Assembly (NCBI GenBank): GCA_002898355.1
Contig: BEHD01000003.1
Span: 1-64,000 of the forward strand
Length of the DNA: 64,000 nucleotides
Direction: 5' to 3'
Source of the DNA: an archaeon HR01
Lineage (GTDB): Archaea > Thermoproteota > Nitrososphaeria_A > Caldarchaeales > Caldarchaeaceae
This document shows positions 50,663 to 58,879 of the stretch, piece after piece (position 1 is the stretch's first letter; each line of letters begins with the position of its first letter). Position numbers and translations under genes: made by a program. Under the pieces are notes generated by a model. The model saw only the letters and a list, made by a program, of their open reading frames with translations, had not been told where the DNA came from and ran no database searches.

Positions 50663-51268
50663 ATGTCTAGCCAGCTGCTATATCCGGGAGCCACCGTAGT
50701 GGGGATCAGGGGTAAGGATTGTGTGGCTCTAGCCTCGGAGAAGAGGTTTGCCTACGGCTATTTTGTCATGTCTAAACAGGCCCGGAAAGTATTCAAGATA
50801 ACAGACAGGATAGGGGCTGCATGTGCCGGTGTTGTGGCGGATATGCAGAATCTGATTAGGGAGACCACGGCCATCGTGAACCTGTACCGGCTTGAGAACA
50901 GGCTTGAACCCAACGTCAAGACCGTGGCCAAACTCCTGTCCTGGCAGCTCTTCAACAGTAGATGGTTCCCCCATCTTATGGAGACTATTGTGGGAGGATT
51001 CGACAGCCAGGGCCCCCACGTTGTTGTCTTGGACCCGCTTGGCTCCATGATAGAGGATGACTACGCTGTGGTTGGAACAGGTGCTGAGGTGGCTGTGGGC
51101 GTTATTGAGAATAGCTATCAGAGGGATATGGGACCTCAGGAAGTTTACGAGCTTGCAGTGAGGGCTGTGAAGGCATCTATCTCCAGAGACGCTGGGAGCG
51201 GAAACGGAATAGACATACTCCTCTACACCAGCCAAGGCTTGAAAGCGGACGACACAATCCAGCTATAG
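50663..51268 (+). CDS. Proteasome beta subunit, probably non-catalytic
   Basis: A 201-residue beta-type proteasome subunit. The N-terminus reads PGATVVGI, so Ala replaces catalytic Thr1 when aligned to GTTTVGI. Lys33 (QARK) and the RDAGSGNGID segment are present, and Glu17 is in the position used by Thermoplasma. With no Thr1 it should not cut peptides itself, though Thr2 is one residue away. The active partner is at 29420. Its role may be structural or in ring assembly. Confidence 0.88.
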   Translation: MSSQLLYPGATVVGIRGKDCVALASEKRFAYGYFVMSKQARKVFKITDRIGAACAGVVADMQNLIRETTAIVNLYRLENRLEPNVKTVAKLLSWQLFNSRWFPHLMETIVGGFDSQGPHVVVLDPLGSMIEDDYAVVGTGAEVAVGVIENSYQRDMGPQEVYELAVRAVKASISRDAGSGNGIDILLYTSQGLKADDTIQL

Positions 51269-51346
51269 GGAATACCACTTTTCACCCTATTATTTTTGAG
51301 GGGCACCAACCTTAAATGTTAGACAGTATAATATAGGGTCATAGGG

Positions 51347-52078
51347 TTGCAGCCTCTTTCATTCAAGGAACGGGTACTCATATTCTTGGCAGAAAGAGGT
51401 GGATTCACCAACAGTCTCAAGATGACCACCCCAATCCTCTCAAAATACTTGGGGACCTCACAGCAATCTGCCTCCAGGCTATTGATAACCTTGGAGAGGG
51501 AGGGTCTTCTCGAGAGGCGTATTGTAGGCCGGACAACGTACGTCAAGATAACACCTATTGGGGTCGCCAGACTTAGAGACCTCTACATCTCCCTGAAAAC
51601 AATCTTCGAGAGGCCTGTAAATATTGTCCTAGAGGGAAGGGTGTTCACGGGTCTTGGTGAGGGGGCCTACTACATGTCTCAACCAGGATACGTCAAGCAG
51701 ATGGAGGAGAAGCTAGGGTACACACCCTATCCCGGAACACTCAACCTGAGTCTCCTCTCAAGGGACTCCATCGAGAATAGGCTTCTCCTACAGAAGCTGG
51801 CCTTCATCGAGATTCAAGGCTTCAAAGACGGCTTGAGAACATTCGGCAACGTGAAGATTATCCCCGCCACCATAAACGAAAACATAAAGGGAGGAATCAT
51901 CTTCGCGGAGAGGTCCCACTATGATAACTCCGTAATAGAGCTGATATCACATGTCAGGCTTAGGGATGAGCTAAACCTGAAGGACGGCTCCCTAGTGAAG
52001 GTCTCCGTCGAGATACCCTCCAACAATTTCTTCGAAAATTTCAGGGTTAAGCCCGTCATCTACTCACCACCCCCTTAA
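51347..52078 (+). CDS. ribK: CTP-dependent riboflavin kinase with N-terminal wHTH
   Basis: A 243-residue archaeal enzyme that makes FMN from riboflavin using CTP. Residues about 1-90 form a winged-helix domain (KYLGTSQQSASRLLITLEREG), probably for regulation. The kinase domain has GLGEGAYYMSQPGYV, GYTPYPGTLNL and AERSHYDNSVIELIS. Start TTG 51347, about 30 nt after a TATA-like CTTAAATGTT. The end overlaps ribL, which makes FAD from its product. Confidence 0.93.
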   Translation: MQPLSFKERVLIFLAERGGFTNSLKMTTPILSKYLGTSQQSASRLLITLEREGLLERRIVGRTTYVKITPIGVARLRDLYISLKTIFERPVNIVLEGRVFTGLGEGAYYMSQPGYVKQMEEKLGYTPYPGTLNLSLLSRDSIENRLLLQKLAFIEIQGFKDGLRTFGNVKIIPATINENIKGGIIFAERSHYDNSVIELISHVRLRDELNLKDGSLVKVSVEIPSNNFFENFRVKPVIYSPPP

Positions 52079-52502
52079 CACGTCTAATAACACTGCTACT
52101 ACTGTCCAGGCCGCCGGCATCATATTTGGGTAGCGAGACAACCTTAACCCTTATCTTATTCTCTCTACAGAATTCGACGAATTTCTTCTTAATCTCCTTC
52201 TGGTCGTATCCGAACGCCACTATCTGCGGCTTGAACCTTTTAAGGACTTTCTCGAAAGAGACTGGGTCGTATCCGACCACCGCCTCGTCAACTGGTCTTA
52301 GAAACTTCAGCATCTCAGCCCTCTGCTTAGCCTTGAAAATTGGTGGCCTGTGCTTCTTGGCCAGAACGGTCTTATCGGTGGCGACCACCACGACCAGTTT
52401 CCCCTTTGGGCCTGCCAGCCTCTTGGCGGCGGCCAGCATCTTCATATGCCCTAGATGTAGGATATCGAATGCGCCTGTGGTGACCACTATACGCCGTCCC
52501 AA
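52056..52502 (-). CDS. ribL: FAD synthase (FMN adenylyltransferase, RibL)
   Basis: A 148-residue nucleotidyltransferase that makes FAD from FMN and ATP (or CTP) in archaea. It has TTGAFDILHLGHMKML with HxGH at about 16-19 and the late SSSSVIRRV segment in place of the ISST-type motif. It is the second gene after dphB (16-base overlap) and converges with ribK by 23 bases, so FMN and FAD formation lie side by side. Confidence 0.92.
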   Translation of the reverse strand: MGRRIVVTTGAFDILHLGHMKMLAAAKRLAGPKGKLVVVVATDKTVLAKKHRPPIFKAKQRAEMLKFLRPVDEAVVGYDPVSFEKVLKRFKPQIVAFGYDQKEIKKKFVEFCRENKIRVKVVSLPKYDAGGLDSSSSVIRRVKGVVSR

Positions 52503-53518
52503 GAGAACTCCACCTCACCCCTGAGCCTTAAGGCATCCAACAGCCCCTCCGCATAGCCCATGGCAAGGAAAGCATTAAACATGTCCCGATTCATTAGAAA
52601 GTTAAGGCTATCATCCACGTAGGACCTGACATACTCTAGATATCTGGAATTGACCCCTTTGGCTGATAGATATTCTAGGATTCGGTTGCATTTTCCGGCG
52701 TAGCTGGTCAGCCTCTCCCTTGAAGTGTTAGGCGGAGTGTAGGAGTCTAGGTAATGTGGGTCGGTTGAATAGGTCTTAACAAACTCCCTCTCCGTAAAAT
52801 GCATCTCCCCGGGGATTATCATACAGTGGGGTGGGCTGGGGAGCGATATATGTTCGATTTGGTCCAGCCTGAAGGCGGCTATCCTAAAATCTCTCAACCC
52901 CATTCTCGCAGCGGCAATAATTAGGAGCTCGTCCACAAAGATTTTATGGGTGTAATCCCTCTCGAAGCTCCGGAGATTCTTTAAAGCCTCTTGAACGGTT
53001 AAACCACCATCGGCCGTATCCAGTAGGAGGAGGGTGTGGAGTCCCAGGGCAAGGTTATCCAATATCGCCTGATATGGCTGGGAGAGCTGTTTAAGGTCCC
53101 CTGTTCTCGGAACTGTGGCTATACGGCCGAACTTGTAGATGTGGAGCCCTGATATGCTGGCCGCTGCGGATACCACTGATATGCCGTGAACAATACATAC
53201 TGGAACCTTCCTCTGGAAGGCCTCTGATCTTAAGGCTTGATGGGTGGTGGCGATGAATGGGTCTCCAGCGACAACTATGCCGACATCCCTCTCCATCGCC
53301 TCCATGACTATCTTAACACCTTCATCCTCCAGCATTTTCCTGCTGGCCAAGACAAGCTGGCCGCCCTTCCTTCTTCTCAGGAAATTCAGGACCTCTTCGT
53401 CTAGATAGCCGGTGTAGGTGTCGACATATATTTTCTCGCATCTATCGACCGCATCCAGCGACTCCAGGGTCAGGTCTTTGACTGGGCTTAGGCCGGCCCC
53501 GATGAAGAATAGCGTCAT
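52487..53518 (-). CDS. dphB: Diphthine synthase with C-terminal DUF357-like domain
   Basis: A 343-residue protein. Residues 1-255 are diphthine synthase, a SAM methyltransferase in the diphthamide pathway of elongation factor 2. It has FIGAGLSPVKDLT, VVAGDPFIATTH and VPRTGDLKQLSQPY. The remaining 85 residues form a helical region with YVDDSLNFLMNRDMFNAF and AMGYAEGLLDAL, which resembles DUF357. DphB proteins are normally about 260-280 residues, so this looks like a fusion. Confidence 0.88.
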   Translation of the reverse strand: MTLFFIGAGLSPVKDLTLESLDAVDRCEKIYVDTYTGYLDEEVLNFLRRRKGGQLVLASRKMLEDEGVKIVMEAMERDVGIVVAGDPFIATTHQALRSEAFQRKVPVCIVHGISVVSAAASISGLHIYKFGRIATVPRTGDLKQLSQPYQAILDNLALGLHTLLLLDTADGGLTVQEALKNLRSFERDYTHKIFVDELLIIAAARMGLRDFRIAAFRLDQIEHISLPSPPHCMIIPGEMHFTEREFVKTYSTDPHYLDSYTPPNTSRERLTSYAGKCNRILEYLSAKGVNSRYLEYVRSYVDDSLNFLMNRDMFNAFLAMGYAEGLLDALRLRGEVEFSWDGV

Positions 53519-53573
53519 CCCTATGGTGGTTGGTGGAGCAACTTAATAGGTCCTTCTAGGATGGGGCCATGGC

Positions 53574-54626
53574 TTGAAGGCTGCGGTCTTTGCGGCTGGG
53601 TATGGCAGGCGTCTATACCCCCTCACATCTTCGAGGCCGAAACATCTCCTCCCACTGGCCGGAACCCCGCTACTCCTCAGAGTCTTGGAGGCGCTGAGAT
53701 CTGCCGGTGTACAGGAGTTGGGTGTAACCGTTGGATATATGGCTGATAGGGTGGCTGATTTAATATCTCGTTTTGGGGCAACACCCATCTTTCAGAGGCA
53801 GATAGCCGGAACTGGGCAGGCCCTTAAAGAGTCCAAGCCGTTTCTCATGGGTGAGGACAGGTTCTTTGTCGTCTACGGCGATGTCACTGTGACCGCCGGC
53901 CAGCTTATCAAGCTGTATAGATATGTCGAGGAGAATGATTTAGACGGCGCCCTGATAGCTGTGAAGAGGAGAGGTGAGGGGCTCTACGGGGTTGTCAGGA
54001 CCAAAGACGGCCTCCTAGCATCCATCGCAGAGAAATCCTCCGAGCCTGGCCCGGTTAACTCCGGAATCTACATCCTACCCCGTGATATCTTGGATATTGT
54101 GGAGGGGTTGGAGAAGTCGCCGCGTGGTGAATACGAGCTCACCGACGGGGTTAACACTCTGGCTTCGAAGGGCTTCCGGATAGGGGTTATTGTGGATGAG
54201 GGGAGTTGGTGGTTTGACATCGGCAGGCCTGCAGACTATTATGCCGCAAACCTGTACTATATCATGAGGGATTTGGGTGGACGGCTACATCTTGATAGGA
54301 TGGTGGAGATGGGGGACGATGTTATGTTTCGGGGGCCTGTTATCGTCGGACGGGGTGCGAGGATAGGTGGGGGATGCGTGTTGGAGGGCCCCCTCGTTGT
54401 AGGTGAGGAGTCGGTTATAGGTTCTAGGGTGCATATCTCTAGGTCTGTGTTGATGGAGCAGGTGTCAATCTCTAGTGGATGTAGGATTAGGGATTCGGTG
54501 ATATCGGAGAGGACGGTGGTAGGTGAGGGTGTGGAAGTTTCGGGGGATGACCCTCCATGTCTCGTAACAGGGCCAGGAGCCAAGGTCCCCAGCTATCTAA
54601 AAATCACCAAGCCGACCATCATTTAA
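53574..54626 (+). CDS. Sugar-1-phosphate nucleotidyltransferase with LbH domain
   Basis: A 350-residue protein. The N-terminal pyrophosphorylase domain has FAAGYGRRLYPLT, RPKHLLPLAG, FFVVYGDV and the late WWFDIGRPADYY. From about 230 to 345 a left-handed beta-helix has hexapeptide repeats such as IVGRGARIGGG and VVGEESVIGS. It probably makes an NDP-sugar such as dTDP- or UDP-glucose/GlcNAc. Start TTG. It belongs with 58880 and the glycosyltransferases as a source of activated sugars. Confidence 0.85.
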   Translation: MKAAVFAAGYGRRLYPLTSSRPKHLLPLAGTPLLLRVLEALRSAGVQELGVTVGYMADRVADLISRFGATPIFQRQIAGTGQALKESKPFLMGEDRFFVVYGDVTVTAGQLIKLYRYVEENDLDGALIAVKRRGEGLYGVVRTKDGLLASIAEKSSEPGPVNSGIYILPRDILDIVEGLEKSPRGEYELTDGVNTLASKGFRIGVIVDEGSWWFDIGRPADYYAANLYYIMRDLGGRLHLDRMVEMGDDVMFRGPVIVGRGARIGGGCVLEGPLVVGEESVIGSRVHISRSVLMEQVSISSGCRIRDSVISERTVVGEGVEVSGDDPPCLVTGPGAKVPSYLKITKPTII

Positions 54627-55202
54627 GAGGTTTAAAGCCGACCTGGCGACTATCTTAGCCACCCTTACCGGCTCTGGATATCTCCCCTGAATCAGGAACC
54701 GGTTGACTATCTCTTCGCAGGTCTTGATATCCATCCCAAGGGCTCTGACATATATTCTAAGCCCTGTCTTGACGGTTATGGGCGTCCTTTCACCATTGGC
54801 TATGTATATCCTGTTTCTCTCCATCCAGTCCTCGGGGAACCTCCTCTTGATAACCTCCGTAAGACCCTCAGACTCTTCGTATGTCAGGGATATTATGGGG
54901 GTTGATATCTGCTGGTGGAGTCTTGGGAGTTCAACTATGTTGAACCAGCTTATGACGCATCCGCTTAGGAGAATGACGTTCACGTCATCCCTGTCCAGTT
55001 CTGTCCACATCCTAATTATTGCGTCTGTCGCATCCATGCCTCCCACGGTGCAGCTGCCCATCACCACTCCATCTATGAGTAGGTCGGCCCTCTGAACAAC
55101 ACCCGCCAGTATGGACCTACCTCCCACATCTTTTCTGAAGCTTTCAGCGATACCCAAGGCTCTGATACCCTTCTTCCCAGGCCTTAAACGGCTTTGGAGC
55201 AT
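54597..55202 (-). CDS. DUF99/UPF0215 protein (endonuclease V-like fold)
   Basis: A 201-residue protein of the archaeal DUF99 family, whose fold is related to endonuclease V/RNase H. Motifs are KKGIRALGIAESF, AGVVQRADLLIDGV, TVGGMDATD, and ILLSGCVISWFNIVE. No function is proven for this family. It directly follows the HDAC-family gene and converges with the nucleotidyltransferase over 30 bases. Confidence 0.88.
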   Translation of the reverse strand: MLQSRLRPGKKGIRALGIAESFRKDVGGRSILAGVVQRADLLIDGVVMGSCTVGGMDATDAIIRMWTELDRDDVNVILLSGCVISWFNIVELPRLHQQISTPIISLTYEESEGLTEVIKRRFPEDWMERNRIYIANGERTPITVKTGLRIYVRALGMDIKTCEEIVNRFLIQGRYPEPVRVAKIVARSALNLLNDGRLGDF

Positions 55203-56147
55203 TCACACCTCTCCCGCTAAACCCTTAACCACGGCTAGCCAAGCACGACCCACATTATCCGGATTGTATCCGCCACCACCCATGGCCAGAACTCTGCCAC
55301 CGCATTTTCGGTCAGCTATCTCGGCCAGGCGTCTCGCCGCATAGCTGTGAGCTTTCGGAGAGTATTGAAGACTGGTTATGGGATCTCCCTCAACACCGTC
55401 GGCACCACATTGGAACAGTATAAAGTCGAACCGGTGCCCTTCTAAAAAATTCTCCACCTCTCTGAAGGCGTTGAAAAACTCTTCGTCGGAAGAGAAGGGA
55501 GGTATTGGTATGTTGAGTTTCAGGCCTCTAGCTTTTCCAGTGCCGGTCTCATCCCTGAACCCTGTTCCCGGGTAGAGGGTTCTTCCGTCTTGGTGGATGT
55601 CAGCGAATATTAGGCGGTCGTCGTCGTAGAATTCGTAGCAGACGCCGTCTCCGTGATGTGCATCTATATCTATGTAGGCTACATTCGTGATGCCGGCCTT
55701 CCGGAGCAGGTATTCTATGGCCACTCCTGCGTCGTTGAAGATGCAGAAGCCGCCAGCCCTGTCCCTTCTGGCGTGGTGGAGCCCACCCATCGGGTTGAAG
55801 GCTTTGACACCCTCATCCAGTACTTTGTCGAGGAGGTGTATGGTTGTTCCTACCACGTAGGCGGCCGCCTCATAACATCCCGGAAAAGCTGGTGTATCAC
55901 CGTAATCCAGATAGCCACTCCCGACCTCGGACATCTTTTCGACGAAACTTACATATCTCTCCGTGTGGAAAAGCGTGATCGTCTCCCTTGTAGCCTTGAC
56001 CGGCTTGACGTATCTTACGTATCCAAGCTTCTCCGAGTCCAACATCTGATAGAATCTCTCCAGTCTTTGCCTGCCCAGCGGATGGGGGCTGGGAAAACTA
56101 TATCTGAGAAGCTCATCCCCCCTCGCTACTAGAATCGGTCCTGTCAT
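55203..56147 (-). CDS. Histone deacetylase-family hydrolase
   Basis: A 314-residue class-II/AcuC-type zinc deacetylase. It has the active-site pair GGLHHARRDRAGGFCIFND, the metal-binding DIDAHHGDGV, the HQDGRTLYPGTG loop, CGADGVEGDP, and GGGGYNPDN with a late Gly loop. It could deacetylate a protein lysine or a polyamine or act on acetoin-like compounds. DUF99 follows with no spacer. Confidence 0.9.
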   Translation of the reverse strand: MTGPILVARGDELLRYSFPSPHPLGRQRLERFYQMLDSEKLGYVRYVKPVKATRETITLFHTERYVSFVEKMSEVGSGYLDYGDTPAFPGCYEAAAYVVGTTIHLLDKVLDEGVKAFNPMGGLHHARRDRAGGFCIFNDAGVAIEYLLRKAGITNVAYIDIDAHHGDGVCYEFYDDDRLIFADIHQDGRTLYPGTGFRDETGTGKARGLKLNIPIPPFSSDEEFFNAFREVENFLEGHRFDFILFQCGADGVEGDPITSLQYSPKAHSYAARRLAEIADRKCGGRVLAMGGGGYNPDNVGRAWLAVVKGLAGEV

Positions 56148-56190
56148 CCATCAATAATATTAAGCGGATACATTTATACATCTATGGGGT

Positions 56191-57284
56191 ATGGGGGCGT
56201 CTAACAGGGTGGTGCTTTTCCTCGACCTTGACCATTTTTTCGCCCAGGTGGAGGAGATTCAGCAGCCGGCCTTAAAGGGTAGACCTGTAGTGGTATGTGT
56301 CTATTCGGGGAGAACGGAGACTAGCGGGGTCGTCAGCTCAGCCAACTACGAGGCCAGGTCCTATGGAGTGAGGGCGGGTATGCCGATCGCTAGAGCCCTA
56401 CGCCTACTGCCTCCTACAGCCGTCTTCCTCCCCGCAAGGCTCCAGCTCTATTCCAGCTACTCCGAGGGGGTGATGGCTATTTTATCCCAGTACTCGGACA
56501 AGCTCTCGGTTGAGAGTGTCGATGAGGCAGCTGTTGATATTACGGATAGGGTTGGTGGGGATTTCTCCAAGGCGGAGGAGCTTGCCAGAGAGCTTAAGGA
56601 GAGGATTAGGTCTGAGATGGGTTTAAGATGTAGTGTGGGTGTGGCGCCCAACCGGATAGTGGCGAAGGTTGCGGCCGACTCGTCCAAGCCTGACGGGTTG
56701 AAGGTGGTTAGGCCTGAAGAAGTGCGTAGCTTTCTCGCTGGCTTGGATGTGGAGGCACTGCCTGGGGTGGGAAGGAAGCTCGGCCGCATGCTTAAGGGGT
56801 TGGGTGTTGAAACGGTGGGAAAGCTTGCTGAGATGGAGCCTACACCGCTTATCCCCATAGTCGGCCGCAGGAGAGCCATCCAGCTGATAATGGCCGCTAG
56901 GGGGAATCTGACCAGCCCATCAAGCCTAGGGGGCCGAGAAAGCAGGTAAGCAGAATAGTCACTCTAAAGGAGGATACTCGGGATGTTGGGGAGGTTATGG
57001 AACGGGTTACACCATTAATTAACGAGTTAAAGTCTAAAATCGAAGGGTCAGGTATGCGGGCTGAAACGGTGGGCTTGATTGTGGTGTCCACAGAGCTTAA
57101 ACTACTAACCCGGCAGAAAACGCTTCCAACAAGCATCTCCGACAAAGAGGTTGTGGAAATCGTCAGGAGGATGTTGAGGCAGCTTCTGGAGGAGATGCCT
57201 GAGCTGATGATTAGGAGGGTGGGTGTGAGATTTTCGGGTTTGAGAACCCATACTGGGCAGGAAAGTCTCACATCCTTCCTCTAG
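56191..57284 (+). pseudogene. dinB: DNA polymerase IV (DinB), split by a -1 frameshift
   Basis: A Y-family translesion polymerase. The N-terminal frame (56191-56949) has DLDHFFAQVEE, SVDEAAVDIT and PGVGRKLGRMLK, then leaves the family pattern after AARGN and stops. The next frame, open from 56901, reads ESDQPIKPRGPRKQVSRIVTL and continues through the little-finger domain to 57284. One extra G in the five-G run at 56900-56904 would join both frames into about 364 residues. It may be a real mutation, a sequencing error, or ribosomal slippage. Both halves look under coding selection. Confidence 0.85.
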
Positions 57285-57302
57285 CTGTGATAGGTGTGGT
57301 GG

Positions 57303-57695
57303 ATGCTGATAAATATCCGGAGATTTGTGAGGTTCAGTCTTGTAGGTGTTTCGGGGGTAGCGGTCAATCAGGGGTTACTGTTTCTCCTCACAAATTATGT
57401 TTTAGGCGAGAGACTATATTTGGCCGCCGCTGTGATAAGCACAGAGATGTCGGTTCTCAACAATTTTATCTGGAACGAGGTCTGGACCTTCAAAGATAAA
57501 CATTATAGCAATAGTGTCTATGGAAGGCTTTTAAAGTTTCACGGCTCTAGGCTATTGGGGATATTGATCGGCCTAGTGATTCTTTACATCCTCACCGATG
57601 TGATGGGAATCCACTATCTATTCTCCAACCTGGCCTCGATAGCCGCCTCCACAATAGTCAACTACCTCACCAGCGATTTGTGGGTTTGGAGATAA
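57303..57695 (+). CDS. GtrA-like membrane protein
   Basis: A 130-residue protein with four hydrophobic segments, of the GtrA family. It has RFSLVGVSGVAVNQG, an EMSVLNNFIWNEVWTF stretch between helices 2 and 3, and ends YLTSDLWVW. Family members are thought to move polyprenyl-phosphate-linked glucose across the membrane, fitting the GT-C enzymes in this window. ATG 57303 is preferred to GTG 57294. Confidence 0.85.
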   Translation: MLINIRRFVRFSLVGVSGVAVNQGLLFLLTNYVLGERLYLAAAVISTEMSVLNNFIWNEVWTFKDKHYSNSVYGRLLKFHGSRLLGILIGLVILYILTDVMGIHYLFSNLASIAASTIVNYLTSDLWVWR

Positions 57696-57743
57696 GCCCC
57701 TAATGCATGGATATATAACTTGAGGGGGAAGCGTGAATACGTC

Positions 57744-58325
57744 TTGAACTCCAGAAAAGTCGCTGCCGCAGCCGTCTTCACCGCCGTAGGGCTGGCTATC
57801 TCACCCCTGTCCTTTGAATGGCTCGGAACCAGGGCGTTTCCAGGCCAGCACCTAGTAAACGTGCTGTCTGGGACGTTGCTCGGACCCCTTTGGGCGGTGG
57901 CGGTATCCATAGCCGTGGGAACCATCAGGTTAGCGATGGGGACAGGGACGGTTTTCGCATATCCCGGCGGTATACCTGGAGCCATAGCCGTCAGCCTGGC
58001 CTTCTTCTTAACATCCAAGTTCACCCGCCCCAGCATGAGGTATTTGGCATCTTTTGCAGAGCCTTTGGGGACCGTATTAGTGGGTGGAACCCTCTCTCTA
58101 CTGGTCGTGGCGCCTCTTCTAGGGCCTGGCGTGGGGCCTTCGGCAGCACTTCTAAGAAGCCTCGAAAATTTCGGGCCATACACCGCCCTCCTAATCTTGT
58201 GGGGTGGCTGGTTCACCAGTTCTATTATAGGCTCTATACTGGGATACTTCCTCCTAGTGGCCGCCCATAAATACGGCGTCCTAGGCAGGATGTACACCTC
58301 TGCCAGGGCAGGGTCTAGGAGATGA
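57744..58325 (+). CDS. ThiW-like ECF transporter substrate-binding subunit
   Basis: A 193-residue membrane protein with about six helices. It matches ThiW, which imports the thiazole part of thiamine. It has FPGQHLVNVLSGTLLGP, IRLAMGTGTVFAYPG and PGAIAVSL. The TTG at 57744 gives MNSRKVAAAAVFTAVG, as in other ThiW, and lies about 30 nt after a TATA-like GGATATATAAC; TTG 57720 is an alternative. It is coupled to the next gene by an ATGA overlap. ThiDN is three genes downstream. Confidence 0.82.
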   Translation: MNSRKVAAAAVFTAVGLAISPLSFEWLGTRAFPGQHLVNVLSGTLLGPLWAVAVSIAVGTIRLAMGTGTVFAYPGGIPGAIAVSLAFFLTSKFTRPSMRYLASFAEPLGTVLVGGTLSLLVVAPLLGPGVGPSAALLRSLENFGPYTALLILWGGWFTSSIIGSILGYFLLVAAHKYGVLGRMYTSARAGSRR

Positions 58326-58879
58326 TACGCCCTCCACCCTTGGGTGATATACTCGGCAGGCGAACACTCATCTATGGCGACGTTGGTGTGGGAAAGTCCC
58401 AGCTCCTAGCCGAGATAATCGGCCAACTCGTGGAAAAAGGGTATGGGGAGGAGATAACTGTGGTGGATATGGCCCCGAAAAAGATAGGAAAGGCCGGCGG
58501 AGAGATAACGATGTACTTGGATGTAGTCGGACTCCGATATCTCAGGCCGTCACACATATACGCTCCAAGACTCCAAGCCTGCAACCCTGACGACTTGGGG
58601 AGATATGTCAAGGCGAATGTTGAATCATTAGATAAACTGTTGGAGAAGTATAAGATAGCACCCACAAGGGTCTTAGCAGTTAATGACGTATCGATTTACC
58701 TACAGGGCCGTACAGCCGCCCAACTCATAGAGGTCTTAAAGCTCTCAGAGACCTTCATCGGCTCCTGCTATTATGGACACTCCTTGGACGAGGATTATGG
58801 GACGGGGGTCTCGGCTTGGGAGAGAAGGCAGGTTGAGGAGCTAATAAGATGGGTTGACAACCCCATATATGTCTCCTAG
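58322..58879 (+). CDS. P-loop ATPase, unknown
   Basis: A 185-residue protein with Walker A GDVGVGKSQLL (about 19-29) and a hydrophobic strand VLAVNDVSIY that could be Walker B. It contains no other domain. I do not recognise the family; the placement after thiW suggests, weakly, an accessory role for the transporter, but it lacks the ABC signature and is not an ECF ATPase. The following gene starts with the base after its stop. Confidence 0.6.
   Translation: MIRPPPLGDILGRRTLIYGDVGVGKSQLLAEIIGQLVEKGYGEEITVVDMAPKKIGKAGGEITMYLDVVGLRYLRPSHIYAPRLQACNPDDLGRYVKANVESLDKLLEKYKIAPTRVLAVNDVSIYLQGRTAAQLIEVLKLSETFIGSCYYGHSLDEDYGTGVSAWERRQVEELIRWVDNPIYVS

Noticed and set aside
52126-52524. 132-residue frame opposite ribL
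   Set aside because: ribL has clear family motifs; this is its antisense shadow.
56997-57284. Independent 95-residue gene
   Set aside because: Its sequence matches the DinB little-finger domain and its frame continues upstream to the G-run; it is the second part of dinB.
57662-58297. 211-residue minus-strand frame
   Set aside because: It is antisense to the ThiW-like gene, lacks hydrophobic or family features, and has no promoter.
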